A stretch of 64,000 bases of DNA, from positions 6,572,001 through 6,636,000 of the forward strand of contig JAMPIQ010000003.1 in assembly GCA_024699855.1 (NCBI GenBank). Reading direction: 5' to 3'. Each line of letters begins with the position of its first letter. Position 1 is the first letter of the stretch. This document shows positions 27,749 to 40,864 of the stretch, in pieces. The stretch is from Aphelenchoides besseyi (Eukaryota; Nematoda; Chromadorea; Rhabditida; Aphelenchoididae). Under the pieces are notes generated by a model, which saw only the letters and a program-made list of their open reading frames with translations, made no database searches and had not been told where the DNA came from. A program made the position numbers and the translations under genes.

Positions 27749-28471
27749 GTATTCGTTGTGAACGAAATTCTTCCAAATTACGCCGGTTATTCTTTCCTTT
27801 TTCTACTGAGTAGTTTCCTTTTTTCTTTTTTGAACACGTGAGTTTCTACGTCATAATCCAACTTGTTTTCAATTTTGGTTTTCAAGCGTCCAGTCAACTT
27901 CTAAGATTTGTTCGCATTCCACAAATGACCGCGACGTTTGAAGCGATTTCCCTCAATCCACTAGTCCAACCTGCCCATCCGCTTTTCTGTTCAGTTTCAC
28001 ATTCATAAACCTTATAGAGGGTTAATGGGCATAGAAATTCCTAATACACAACTCTACCGTAAACCAGTATTCTTCTTCCACCCATTCACATTCTTTTGAA
28101 TTCTTTCCCGATTGAAATGAGCTTTTGAGTCTCCGCACTTTGTGTTTTTCTATTCGACTTTTTGTGATAAGATAAAATGAACCGCAAGAGCGGTTGAGTT
28201 CTAATGAATTCGACTGGAATTTAATGTAAAAGAGCTGCGACGTTGTCTCGTGGGACCAACAAGTTACTCGTTCTTTCGATCGACTAAACTCCCGAGATGG
28301 CTTTTGATTTGAGGGTCGTAAGTTTCGGTTTTATTTCCAGCTTAAGTAAACATAGGGACACACGTAGAAAAAAGTTGCCCGTCCATCGAAGAGAAAATGC
28401 AAACGTGAAGTAATTAATATAGAACAATAGTAATGCCATGTGAATTGAGCGACACATTTCCAATGGCAACT
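27749..28471. other. Convergent 3' region of the ELAV-like and APC1 genes
   Basis: About 720 nt between opposing stop codons, pyrimidine-rich in the first part. It should hold both 3' UTRs. No open frame or RNA gene is recognised. Confidence 0.4.
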
Positions 28472-31400
28472 TCAAAATTCTTCGTCAAAAGAGTGAGTCG
28501 AACTGATTTCGACCAATTCCGGATCAGGTTCATTGATCAGTTGCGGTTCCAAGGTCCGGAATTCGAACGTACCACAGGCGCTGAAACGACAACATTTATA
28601 ATATCAAACATTTCGCTTCTTACCGTGGTTTTTTCTTTAGCGGCAATCGTCCCGAAAGCTGAGTTAGAACCTCCTGTAAAATTTCCATATCTTGCGGACG
28701 ATTTAAATCCAAATCGACGGCTTGAAAGTCGGCTGCTCGAATTCGAATGACAGAGATCAGGTCTAATGGCGGCAAAAGAAGTGGAGTTTTGGCGTTAATA
28801 AGTTTTTTGTTTTCGTCTTTGTACACGATTTCAATTGGAGCAACAACAGTTTCTTGCGATCCCTCAGCCACAGTCACAACGAATCTCGGTTCGACGGCAA
28901 TCGTCCATAGAAAACGAAAACCTTGGAAATAGCATCGATTGTCGGCAATAGAATGACCATAGATTGGGAAAAACGAAATAAACAACGCAGCTAATGAAAT
29001 GTTTGAACGACTCAAACCATAGCTACAATTCTTGCCCGATTATACCTATTCAACGCTTGATCTTACCGTCCACGACCCAAAAACAGAAGTCCGAGTGCCA
29101 TGTTGCTGATAACATGAACGGAATGCAAGTTTGCTTCTTTTAACGGAGAGTTGAACTGCGCATTCATGTATCGAACTCGTCGAATGTGTCGAACCAAATC
29201 GATGTTTCCACTTCCCGCATTAACCTGAATCACAAACTCAACTTCCGTTAATCGAAATAACAATCTTACGATTGCTAATGCACTGATAATAACATTCACG
29301 CAGTTGATGTACGTGTTCAAACCGGCAACTGGAACGCAATAACCAAAATTCTCATTGCCACGAAGTTCATTCATCCAATCACGAAAAACGTTATACTAAA
29401 ACAAGAATTTGCAACCTAATTGATACTTGAAAACTAACCAGTATGTATGTAACCTCTTCGTCGCAAGTGGAAGTATACTTCAACGCCAAAGCAAAGCATG
29501 CACCCGTTTTGGCATACGCGTATGCCTTAAAGTATAATTTAACATCTGTAACTTAACCGTTTCACTTACTCTCGCCAACATTCCTTTGTCAGCATTGTAA
29601 ATCGTGCCAAGCTTTCCCCTGATACATTGATTGTAAGTTCGCAAAACCTCTGGTATCTGACTGTTAATCCACTCAGTGCTGGCGCGTATCGAATCAAAGT
29701 TCACTAGTGCAGCAGCTGTAATGCGAAGCATCACGAGATCAGGTCTGAAAACACGTTCAAAGTCAACGTCTATATCCATTTACCTACCGAATTAAACTAA
29801 TCGCTTGAGTGGTGTTTGGAATCATAAGACGATCAGCAATTTTCTTATTGTTTGTTCGCATATACACTAATGTGAGTGCGGCACAAGCAGCAGGAGAACT
29901 CAACTAAACGATGAAGTGGAAAATAACTCTCGATTAATCGACATACGTGGATATTGACGGTATTCAATTCGCAAACATGAGAACTCGCAGCTGCCACATT
30001 GCCCGTTAAAGTGCACGATGTTCTCGAAGCTCCAGCAGCTCCACCGCCTAAATTTAAGTTTAACAAATTACCGATTGCAATTACCAGCTCCAGATGCAGT
30101 CAAAACGTCAGCTCGTTGCCGGTGATGATGTTGATGAAGACTTGCTTGAAACTTCTGATCGGCCCGTGACATTCCACACGAACAACATCCTTTTTGTGCA
30201 ATAACACACAAATCCTTATAATAGTTGACGATGCAAAGATCCCGTTGTCCACCATTTAACAGCAAGAACAATCGCTCATCAAAACTCAGGTGTTCAACAG
30301 CGAAAGGATGGCTGATTTTGTCCAACTGGTCCCCTTTGCCTACAACATTTATTGTGCTGAGAACTGTGAAAGGATAAACGTACACAAATTGATCAATCCA
30401 ACGGCAAAGCCAGCAGACAAAACATACGCATATCGTTCGGAAGCAGGATCCGTGTCAAAGAAAGTTTCCTTTGACATTTGATTAAGAAGATCGTTTGTGA
30501 GTTGCGGTTGCATACTCTCCAAATACAAACATCCCAATGATAAGAGAGCAACTGTTTGAACTACCGGATCGATGCGAAAATCGCATGAAGTCGGTTGAAG
30601 AAGAAATGGCAAATGAGCGTAGATCATTTTGTTTACCTGAATAAGATCGAAGAGATTGAAAGTGAATCATTTAAACGTACGTAAAAATTGAATGTTCCAC
30701 GATAGGCAATCGATGTGCCCAAAAGAAGTGCAACAACAACGAGCTTATCGGAGAGTGACAGAAACTCGTGTAAATCAAACGGATTCACACTCATATTCTG
30801 ACCCGAAAGACCAGCGGCCAAAATGTATCCGGCTAATGCTGGCGAGCATTCTTTGTTCTCTTTGATCTTCGCAAATACCCACTTCCAGTCGACTACATGT
30901 GGTCCATCATCGATGTTTCTGTAAGTAAATCGACCATTTTACTGTTCAGTTTCATCGGTTACCGTTTGAAGTTGGTTTTACGCTCGTCTTTCATATTGTA
31001 TGTTCCCGTTTCGGCGTGACTTGAAATCACTTGATTCACACGTTTCAGTGGTTTCGATTGTCCGATTCGTGCCGACAGACCAAAATCACGACGATCGGTT
31101 GTTCCCAAAATTGTTGCCAATCCGCGAGAAACTCCACTGTAAAAATTTGTCCATTCCATCATTATTCGGTGAGCCTAAAAATCAAAAATTTGCATATACT
31201 GAAGCTGTCTGTTTAACGGCGAATTTTCGGTTGTTTCATTTCGTTTTGTTTGTTGTGAAAGATGTTGATTCAACGTGCTATGATTTGGCTTTTGGAGCGT
31301 TATTGGCATATACGTCGACGTTACAAGTCGATTCCCCACTTTCCGACCTACTTCTTTTCAATGCTTTTTTGGTGGTATTACCAGGTAAGAATAAAACAAA

Positions 31401-34400
31401 GGTATCAAGATTATAAATTTTAGGTCTACACATGTGGATATTTGGCATTCATCGAAGACTCATTCTGGTGTCAATTATTCTATTCAGTGATCGTATGCGG
31501 TGGTATTGGAATGACTGCCGCGAGTGTCATCGCAACAACTCAGCAACGCTTCCCACTACCACCAAAAGAATTGGCCATCGACGAGAGTTACTATAAATTG
31601 GATCCGATTAAACAACAACAAGTTATTGACGAAGTAATCAATCGTGTGGGTCTAAATCGCTATCATGTGTCAGTTTGAGTTCTCAAACTTAATTCATAGA
31701 TTTTGTAGTCGTGGAGTCTGTGACAGTTGTTTAATCGTTCGCCCCGAACGTTCTCATCATTGTGCAGTTTGTGATGTCTGTACCCCGCGTTTGGATCATC
31801 ACTGTGTTGTGCTCCGTAAGTTCAGTGTTTCCAAAACATAAAAACCCGACATTCAGATAAATGCATCCACCAAAAGAATACCAAGACTTTTGCTTTGTTT
31901 TTCTTCTGGATGTCTGTTTCGTTTGCAAGCGCATTGTACAGCATCCATTCGTACCTCGTTCGTTCCGCTCATTCAATTGGAATCATGAACGGTCCGTTTT
32001 ATTACTACAGCAGTTTCACTATCATAGGATACAGCAATCTGTACGTTCGCTACTTGGGTGTAAGCGGAACAATTTTGATTAGTCGCTTATAAGTTATTTT
32101 TAGAATTCGGTTAATTACGGAAGCTTCCCGATCATCGCATTGGTTTTCAGCTCAAATCTTGCATATTTTGTAAGTGACAAGCAAGTTAAGTCTTGAATGA
32201 TAGCTACGAGTTTCAGATGCTTATGATCTTCTTGACTGTTTTTTTGAACTTCATGTACTGGTGCGTGATTCTCAGTCACACGATTCTTGCGTGCAACAAA
32301 GCAACCCGATTACGAAAGTCGTGGATGCCCTTCTTTCTACAGGTATAACCGAATACCGTCTTCGGAATAGTTTGCGTCTTAGGACATGAAAACTCGTTGT
32401 TTTCGGAAAGCAACAGTCGTTGAGAATATCCAAGCAATTTTTGGTCGTAATCCATTGTTTTGGCCGATTCCCATCGTCAATAACGATACGAATGGATGGC
32501 TTCATAGTTGCGATTGTGCGAAACAAGAAGTTCAAATTGCTTAGTTCGTTTTTAGTGTAATTTTGTCATTTGTGTTAAATAAACCTACTGTCTTATGAAC
32601 TCACATTCTTCATTGGAGCTTGATCAGGCTCTGGATAGTTCAAGTTCATGTTACTCGGACTGATCTTTCCATTCAAACAAATTTTGTCCATCAGCGCAAC
32701 GTCCATTGGTTCGGCTGTCAATGAATGGAAGTTCAGAAGAGCGGAACCAAACGAGCGAGTGATCGTACGAAGTGCAACGGTGACGAGAAATTTTTCTTGT
32801 GAATCTCGAAGTTGTGAATCAGTAGAACCCAAAGAGCGAAGATCCTGAAAGCAAAATTCTGAAGAGTTAAGGATTTATGGCGATTACCGGAATAAGTACT
32901 GGTTTTGTAACGTCTAACATTGTACTGATGTTACTAACACGGATATCAGATGGCCAACGCAGTCGCACCCACTTATTGATTTCACTTTCAGTTGCAAGTA
33001 TTCTGAAAACTTGGTTTATAGTATTCAGTTATTGCTGCTTACTTCAATTTATTGTATTGGGTTTTTGTGATGAATGGCCCAGAAACATTTTTCTGTGACT
33101 CGAGTTCCATTTCGAACGAGTCGTAGAGCAATGCAAATGAATCCAAAGGAGGACGTTGAATATGTGGTGGTAAATGTGAAAAGTTTTCCATTGGCATCAC
33201 GGTCATCGTCGACAGCGTGGAATCAAGATCCGTGTAGAACCGAGCAAAGTCGTTGAGTTGATGCATTGATGCAAAAATAAACAGCGGTTGTATCATAAAT
33301 TCTCGAGCACGTGCCGCCGTTTTTAAGACACTTCGTCGACAGGCATCGAAAACATCGTGCACAGCCTTGAAGACAACTAAAGAATCACTGGCGCTTATGA
33401 ACGGAAGACGATTTGTTTGTTCGCAAGGTACTTTGATTGAAGTCTGTGGATCCAATTTGATTTTGTTCGTTTCGTTAAGAAATAGCTCCAAAAACTAAAT
33501 TGAACGATCAAAACTCTCATTAGTTTGTTGTTATTACCGTGCAGTCTTCTGCAGCTTCTGATACTTCGTGTTTGGTTCGCTTTTCTTCGAGAAAATACTG
33601 TGAAGTTTCGGCTTTGATGGTTGACAGCGCCTAAAAACGAAGTTAACTTTCGTTGAAATCATCTATTTACCTTCTTGACAAACGGAAAATTTCGAGCATC
33701 AACACCCAATCCTTCGAAGAACAGTTTGAACAGCATCGCCAATTCGACTTCGATGAGATGCGCATAATTCGATTGGGCACTTCGATGTGGGTTGGAACAC
33801 AACCATTCCATTGCAAATTCCATTCGAGCGGGATGAGGTAGTGATTCCAAAATCGTATTGTAAACTTTTCGACCAATCGTTGTTGTCGTTCCTGGATCGA
33901 GCCAAACTTCTACGAGTCTGTAGTTTGAATTGGAAGATTGAAAGCCCGAAGACGAAAGTGGAGGCATCACGAAATCAGCAATCGAAGATGACGGATGAGG
34001 TAAATTCAAAACCTTCGGGTGTGGACTTTCTTGTGACGAATTGCGAACCGGTTGACTTTCCGTGTTGCGAATGATTGAGAGAACGGTATCAAAAGAGGTT
34101 GGTGTAGAGTTTGCGTCCGTCGGCTGTGACATTGGTCGTTCGCCTTTGGTTCGTTTTCTTGGAGAACTGAAAACACTTCGTGCCTTCTTTGACGCCGGTT
34201 CTTTAGTTGGAGATGATTCGAGAGTTTGTCGGAAATCAACAATCTTCAATGGTGCGAATAAGTTGTTGTTACAAAAGATGTGACTAACCATTTCAAATTG
34301 CATTTGATCTCGACAAATGAGTTGTAACAATTGATTCATTAACAAATCCGGAGCATCTTGAAGAACACAGGAGATGGCTAAGTTGCCAATTTTCTTACAT

Positions 34401-36113
34401 CCCGAATATAAAACAAGTGCAACTGGCGAAGTCCGTGAACAAATCCAATATTTTGTGCCCTAAACACTACATCCATCTAAATGTTATTACTATGTAAACG
34501 TACCAAAAGAGGAATTGCATGCGCTGCTTGTATGGTCGTTGGTTGTGATTTGATGGTGCATTTTCCATCTTCGAATCGAATCACAACCACACTGTTACAG
34601 CCAGGTACTGCGTAAACAAAACATTGGCAATCGTTCACGTCTCGAATGGTAAAGAACGTGGACGGACGTTTTGTTAAGCACAACTCCTAAATAGTCATGG
34701 GCTAAAGTTTTCAAACGTTTCTTACTTTTGTAAACTGTTCACTAATTTCTTTGTCCAATTTATGACGTGATCGATTGCTTCTTTTTAACGCGGAAGACGA
34801 GAATTGAGAGGAATTGGTGTAGACTGGCAATCTCGATGCGATTCGACTGCCCGGCAAGCGGTTGTACTCATCACTCCACACTCCTTCCAACGTCCACTCA
34901 ACTGCATTGTGATCAATTTCTGCTTCCGGTTCGCCGGTAATTTCACAGAGAATGCTCGTATGATCAAAATTTTGAGTCTGAGTTAACTGCGCTAAAAACT
35001 TATGAGTTGAGAAAGTAGTCAAACTAATGAATTACATAGGTCGGCAAAAAGTCGTGATGTCGCACTTTCGGAAAGTGTTTTATTCGTCTGTGAGCGTCCA
35101 AGTCGCAAACTTTCACTACTTTTCGGAGTTCGAAATCGATCTTTCCATGCGGTCCGTGTCATCGTTGGAGTTGAAAGAATGTTTTCCATTCTACTCTCCG
35201 AATACTCGTAACTAAATCGATTACCTAAAAGCCAACAATACAAATGCTTATAAACGATTGTTACCAATTTCGGAATTGAATGGCGATGTTGTCGTGTCGA
35301 ATAATTGCGATGGTCCGGCAGTTGCATTCAAGTTTAGTCGGGCCATACGCTTCTCGTCGTCCGTTGCATTACGAACTTTGAACAGGTAGTTGATGTTTTC
35401 GTCAACATCATAAGCCATAACAAATTCTGATTCGGTGGGTGTCGGAATGAATTCGACTCGTCGATGGATGTAAATGAACGGTTTTTGATTAAAACCTATG
35501 GGTTAAGAGTGTTTAAAACAAAATGAAAAGTTTAAAACCTTGACATTTGCACAGAACGGCCAAAAGTTCACCATAAGGTTGTGAGAGAGAGAAGAGCATT
35601 CGAGGTCCACGATCGCCGCTAAACTCAACAATTGAATAGAAAGAATAACCAATCTAACATACTTGGAATCATCATTCTCTGCTCTTACCAACAACAATCC
35701 GAGTCTTGTCGACAAAATCGCCTGAAGTTTAAACGGCAAATCGATCGATTGACATTCGTTCGTTTGAATGGAAATAAGTTTGAGTTCATCGGCCGATGCG
35801 ATGCACAAATAGGGATCGCTATTATTGTGAACACCAAAATCGTGATAAAATGCCTAAAAGTTCAATAAATAAACGATTACAAAATTCGTACGTTGATGAT
35901 CGGTTTCTTCGTAAAGTGAGTTCGCAGAAGAATATCCGTCAGAGCCCGATAAACACGAGCGACGTTTCCAGTGTATATGACTCGTTCCACGATACGATCG
36001 TCTACCAATCGATAACCAACGTTCAATGTACTCTAAGACCACGAAATATATAAACATGCTAATCAACTTACGTCCACTTTCTTCACCGGTTTTACAAAAG
36101 ATGGGACGATCAT
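28472..36113 (-). CDS. ANAPC1: Anaphase-promoting complex subunit 1 (APC1), host of a nested gene
   Basis: APC1 is the large scaffold of the APC/C ubiquitin ligase that triggers mitotic exit. The ATG at 36113 ([14 protein letters not shown]) leads by many short introns into the N-terminal propeller ([34 protein letters not shown], aligned with the human CICILQSS / LPFQVANVWPTKYGLLF stretch), a Ser/Thr/Pro-rich loop near 34000-34200, and the middle domain. The PC-repeat region follows ([67 protein letters not shown]). The exon ending at 32605 and the exon starting at 31174 join in phase 0 exactly where human APC1 has SWASFHNGVAAG, proving one gene across a 1,430-nt intron. The C-terminus stops soon after the PC domain (tail ends SFDEEF), much shorter than in human. 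Confidence 0.88.
31262..32544 (+). CDS. DHHC palmitoyltransferase (ZDHHC2/15/20-like), nested in an APC1 intron
   Basis: Membrane S-acyltransferases of this family attach palmitate to cytosolic Cys residues. Seven exons (31262-31384, 31424-31668, 31709-31815, 31857-32059, 32104-32169, 32217-32342, 32383-32544) give 343 residues. Two N-terminal spans are followed by [13 protein letters not shown] (compare the PxxFHLSYxEKE region), then the Cys-rich domain [18 protein letters not shown], and DHHC in RLDHHCVVL. Two more spans, [11 protein letters not shown] (the TTxE-like loop is altered) and a C-terminal [18 protein letters not shown], like the KxFWLIPI motif of ZDHHC15/20, complete it. After DHHC the usual PWxNNCxG is replaced (VVL, HKCI), so the zinc-binding and active region is divergent. 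The gene lies wholly inside the opposite-strand APC1 intron 31175-32604. Confidence 0.85.
32578..32583 (+). terminator. AATAAA polyadenylation signal of the nested palmitoyltransferase
   Basis: The hexamer lies 34 nt past the stop and about 22 nt before the APC1 exon that begins at 32605, so the cleavage site falls next to or inside antisense APC1 coding sequence. Confidence 0.55.
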
Positions 36114-37275
36114 TGTGTCAATTTCACACATTCATCAACTCAGCCAAATTATCGACCCCTACTGAAATGAAGTACGATACAATCAACGGACTTTGAATTG
36201 CGTTTATAGAGCCAATGCTAACGCAAAAATAACCCCCGTTTAAATTTTTCCGCAAGCAAAGGAGACGCGAATGGCAAAGTGCATCAAAGCGGAAACTGGT
36301 CGTCGTAGACTGATTGGTCCGAACATGATGTTGGATTATGCGGTTTGATCTAAGACCAATCAATTCGATTGCTTGTTGAGAACAACAAGTGGTTTTATGT
36401 TCGAAGTTATTTTTCATTGCTCTCACAAAACATTCATTCCAGCCTTTTCGATTACTTTTTGTTCAAAGTCAATTCGTGTTTATTTCCATCAGACATGAAC
36501 ATACCGAGCTGTTTGTTCTGTTAGATCTGAGTGTGACAAACGAAACAGAGCGTGCGTATGTGAATTTCGATTGCATTCCAGCTGATGAGCGGTCCGAAGC
36601 AAAAGTTTAGCCAATTTAAGTTTGTCTTTAGCGCAAAAAATGATTAATTAGCATTTGGAATGGTTGGAGAGGGAAATGTGAGAGTCCGAAGGGTCTGCTT
36701 TCTTTTCGTTCGCAAACTCATGTGTGGAAACTGTTTGTAATCAGTGTGCCCGAAGAAAAGCAGTTGGACGTTTTTTCCAATTAATTTCTCTCGGCTGTGA
36801 TCTGAAGGCCAATGGTCATCAGAAGTGCGCGAAAGAGTGCGAACCGAGGAAACGGATCTCTCGACCGAACGGAACCCGAAAAGAACGCGACTCGCTTGGA
36901 AGGTTTGTCGCCCTCTCCCGATTCTTCGCTTTTTCGCGTTGTGGTGTGGCAGCCAATGCTCTTTTCACCGCTCTTGCTCATCTCCAATTCGTCCTTGTGG
37001 TTTGTCTCGTAGTCCAACAACACCCCTTCAACACCTTTCCCATTATGATGAAGCACGGAAATCAGTTGCCATTCGTGCGATGACCATTCGATTTGTTTAT
37101 TGCAAAATATTTTTTGCGGTTTGATCAAAAACCCGCTGACTTGATCGTGGAATCGTTCGATAGCAACGGTTTATAGATCGATATCGCGATTGGCGTCTAT
37201 TTTACTAAAAAAACATTTTTCATTCTCTTCAACTGCCGTCCTCCTGCTAATAAGCTTGTAATTTCAGGGGTAACG
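36114..37275. other. Divergent intergenic region between APC1 and CDC42
   Basis: About 1.2 kb holding both promoters and probably CDC42 5' leader sequence. A polypyrimidine run ending TTTCAG at about 37262-37267, ten bases before the CDC42 ATG, looks like a cis- or trans-splice acceptor. Overlapping frames at 36724-37128 show no family. Confidence 0.45.
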
Positions 37276-38021
<746 letters not shown>

Positions 38022-39175
38022 ATACATCTCTTTGCCAATCGGTCCGTTGCTTTTGCCTTATTCCACTAACCCAAAAGTCCAAGACGTGTGATAGGAGAGT
38101 CGATTTCCTCGTCTCTCATCTCCGTTTATTTATGTCTATTTGTTGACAATTGACCAAACTTTTCGCCTTTCTATCGTTGTTTTTTACTTACAAAACGACA
38201 ACCACTGGGTTCTTATCGAAATTTTAGCCTTGATTGCTTTTTCTTTTATTTGCAACGTATTTCAACGGTCGATTTCAAATCGACTTATCTGTTCAATTCG
38301 TTGTCTATGTTTTTCCTAGTAATTTGGCTCTTGGTTCCTTGTAGCCTGGTTAACTAGCAGTTAGATGCTCAGTTTGTTGTTTAAATCATTTTGTAACGTT
38401 GAATTTTAACGACATAAACACGAGCCGAATTGTCGAATATTGTTCTGAGGTTTCGTTTCACAAGAACTAACAACCTATTGTAACGATTCCAACATGTTAA
38501 CCTTAGGACAGACCCTAAAGTGGTTTGCAAGTTTACGCGATCAGTGAGTATAGTTTATCAGCAAAGAACCATTTCAAACGATCGAAGTTATCATCACACA
38601 TCGGTCGAACGGTTCAAACAAAGGGTTGAGTATTTGCGGAAATTTAATCTCAAAAGATCAACGCAAACTTCCGCCGACGTAAAGAAAAGTGTGCAAACCT
38701 CTCCAACCAAAATCAGTTCTTGTTGTTTGCCTTTTATGTCGATTGTTAAAATTACGCAAAAAGTCGAGGATTAAAATGCTCAAGATCAGAAGCAACACTC
38801 GAGAATGTTCGTGGAGCACCGAGTTTGAAGTTGATCAAACGGGGCGATTACATAGTTGTCCCTTTTAGCACCCAAAGCTCTCCCCCGTCGACTTACATAA
38901 TTCGAGTGTGTTTCCACCCACTTTCCGTTCTGAAACAAGTTTTCAGCATTCGGCGATGTGTTTTACGTCCTGCCGTTCGATTGTCAGTTTTTCGCGCCAA
39001 ATGACCATCCAGTTGGTTTAATTGAAAAGCAATTGACGGAGCGGAAAAACGATTGACGGTCAATTGAACACAATACGACTCATCCGGATATTTTTTGGTT
39101 TATTAGTTTCGATCAGGAAAATACGCGTGACACGTGGATTAGATCATAATCTTAATCGAACCTTCCAGTCACGAA
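38022..39175. other. CDC42 3' UTR and upstream DNA of the TauE/SafE gene
   Basis: The first 300 nt are pyrimidine-rich, as in a 3' UTR. An 84-codon frame at 38520-38774 opens with GTG, has no ATG in a good position and no known family. I cannot support a gene here. Confidence 0.4.
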
Positions 39176-40786
39176 ATGACTCGTATAGTGCCAACAGATG
39201 TCAAGAACGGTGGTATTCCACTAAAACCAGAAACACAAGCGACACGTCGAAATGCACGGGAATTCTTCACTAAGTATTTTCTAGAAGGTAAACTCCACTT
39301 CAATCACTTATTGTTGCTTTTAGGTCAAAATCTGAACAATTCTTTAAAGAATGAACATGAAATCAAGGGTGTTCATTTGCCATTTCACGAGCGCTATAGG
39401 AAATACATTGCGTTTGTTCTTCCTTTTATATTTTTTCAAATTTGCTGGTGGTCATTGGCAATACGCTACAATTTGTTTCGTTTATATCCTTTGCGGTATG
39501 AAATGGCCATTACAATGGTGTTTGGTGCTCTAGTAGGTGGTGCGACAAGCGAGGGCGGGGGTGCAGGTAATTCGTCTATTGGACATATACCACAGTAACA
39601 CAATTTCAGTGGCTTTTCCTGTGATGACGTTGTTATTGAACGTTCCTCCGATCGTAGCTCGTGATTTTTCTTTGATGATCCAATCAACAGGTATACAACT
39701 ACACGATATTATCAAATCGACTGTTTTAGGGATGGCAGCCTCGTCTTTTACAATTTTGTGGATGAGAGTTAAACTCGAATGGTCGTCCATCATCTTCAGC
39801 GGATTGGGTGCTGCCGTTTCGATTATTCTCGGCCTACAGTTCTTTGACAATATTCTAACGCGTAAGTTTGCAGGGATGATTGCTTTTAAACAACTGAATC
39901 ATCAGCCCAACAGAAAAAAATGATGTTTGTTAGTATATGGTTTGCATTCGCGATGTCTTTGTTGATTTTGAATTTACAACGAAAACGTGTGACTTATCAT
40001 CGGATCCCACAATTCAATTGGTGGAAAGCGGTATTGTTGTTTGTCACTGGAATGTTTGGAGGTATATTTCTAAGCAATGGGATAAACAGTTTACGAGTTA
40101 CTTTAAGGCATTCTAACGGCTTTTACCGGAAGCGGTGTGGATATATGTTCGTTTTCGATGTTGACTCTTCTATTTCGTGTGCGTAATTATTCGATTGATT
40201 TGTATTTTGAAAACAATTCGACTTTTTCTCTTGTTTACCTTATTAGAAGATTTCAGGTCTCCGAAAAGGTGGCAACACCGACTTCGATTATTTTGATGTG
40301 GATGAATTCGTGGGTTGGATTCTATTGGCGACAACTGATAATGACGGACATTTCGGAGTTAGCTTGGGAGGTAGAATTAAAGTATCGGTATAGTTCAGCG
40401 CGTTCACAATTTTTAGTATTTTGCCGTTTCGGTGCCCGTCGTTGTGGTTGTTTCACCCTTGGGTGCTTTCATTTCAAGTCATTTACACAGACAAGTTCTT
40501 GCTGCTTTTGTTTACGCACTGGAAACGATCGCAGTCATAGGCTTTTTGATTACTGGGCCACCATTGACGTTGATTGCGGCAGGAGCAGTGATTATTGTCA
40601 TTGGGTAGAAAGATTTCAATTGAGCATAACAACCTTCTATTTAGATCGCTTTTCTTTTACGCTGTGAGTTATGTTGGTGCACGATTGAGTGATTCGATAG
40701 AGACACCAAAAAGCAGCAGCAATGACATTATCATCAGACCGACGATTCAATCAATCGTATCGTCGGAAGTTGATTTGAGAGTTTAA
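39176..40786 (+). CDS. TauE/SafE (DUF81)-family membrane protein
   Basis: The family comprises transporters linked to sulfur-containing anions in bacteria; animal members are poorly studied. Nine exons (39176-39287, 39324-39566, 39610-39690, 39730-39861, 39906-40061, 40108-40178, 40257-40370, 40417-40604, 40645-40786) give 412 residues with about eight membrane spans. Two pseudo-repeats carry the family's glycine-rich turns: FGALVGGATSEGGGAVAFPVM in the first half and GGILTAFTGSGVDICSFSMLTLLF in the second, each followed by a helix with a TP or VP motif (NVPPIVARDF; EKVATPTSII). A hydrophilic C-terminus follows. Its stop lies 78 nt from the stop of the convergent gene. Substrate unknown. Confidence 0.82.
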
Positions 40787-40864
40787 GTGTAATTCCTAGA
40801 ATCTCAATTAGGTGCTAGCAGATTTTTTTAATTACAAAACTGTAAATAATTCAAATAATGAAAT

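Noticed and set aside
30959..31162. Separate short gene suggested by an internal Met on the minus strand (MMEWTNFY)
   Set aside because: It is an internal APC1 exon: the sequence aligns with the PC-domain start and joins in phase to the exon ending at 32605.
38520..38774. 84-codon plus-strand frame after CDC42
   Set aside because: GTG start only, no family, and probably in the 3' UTR or spacer.
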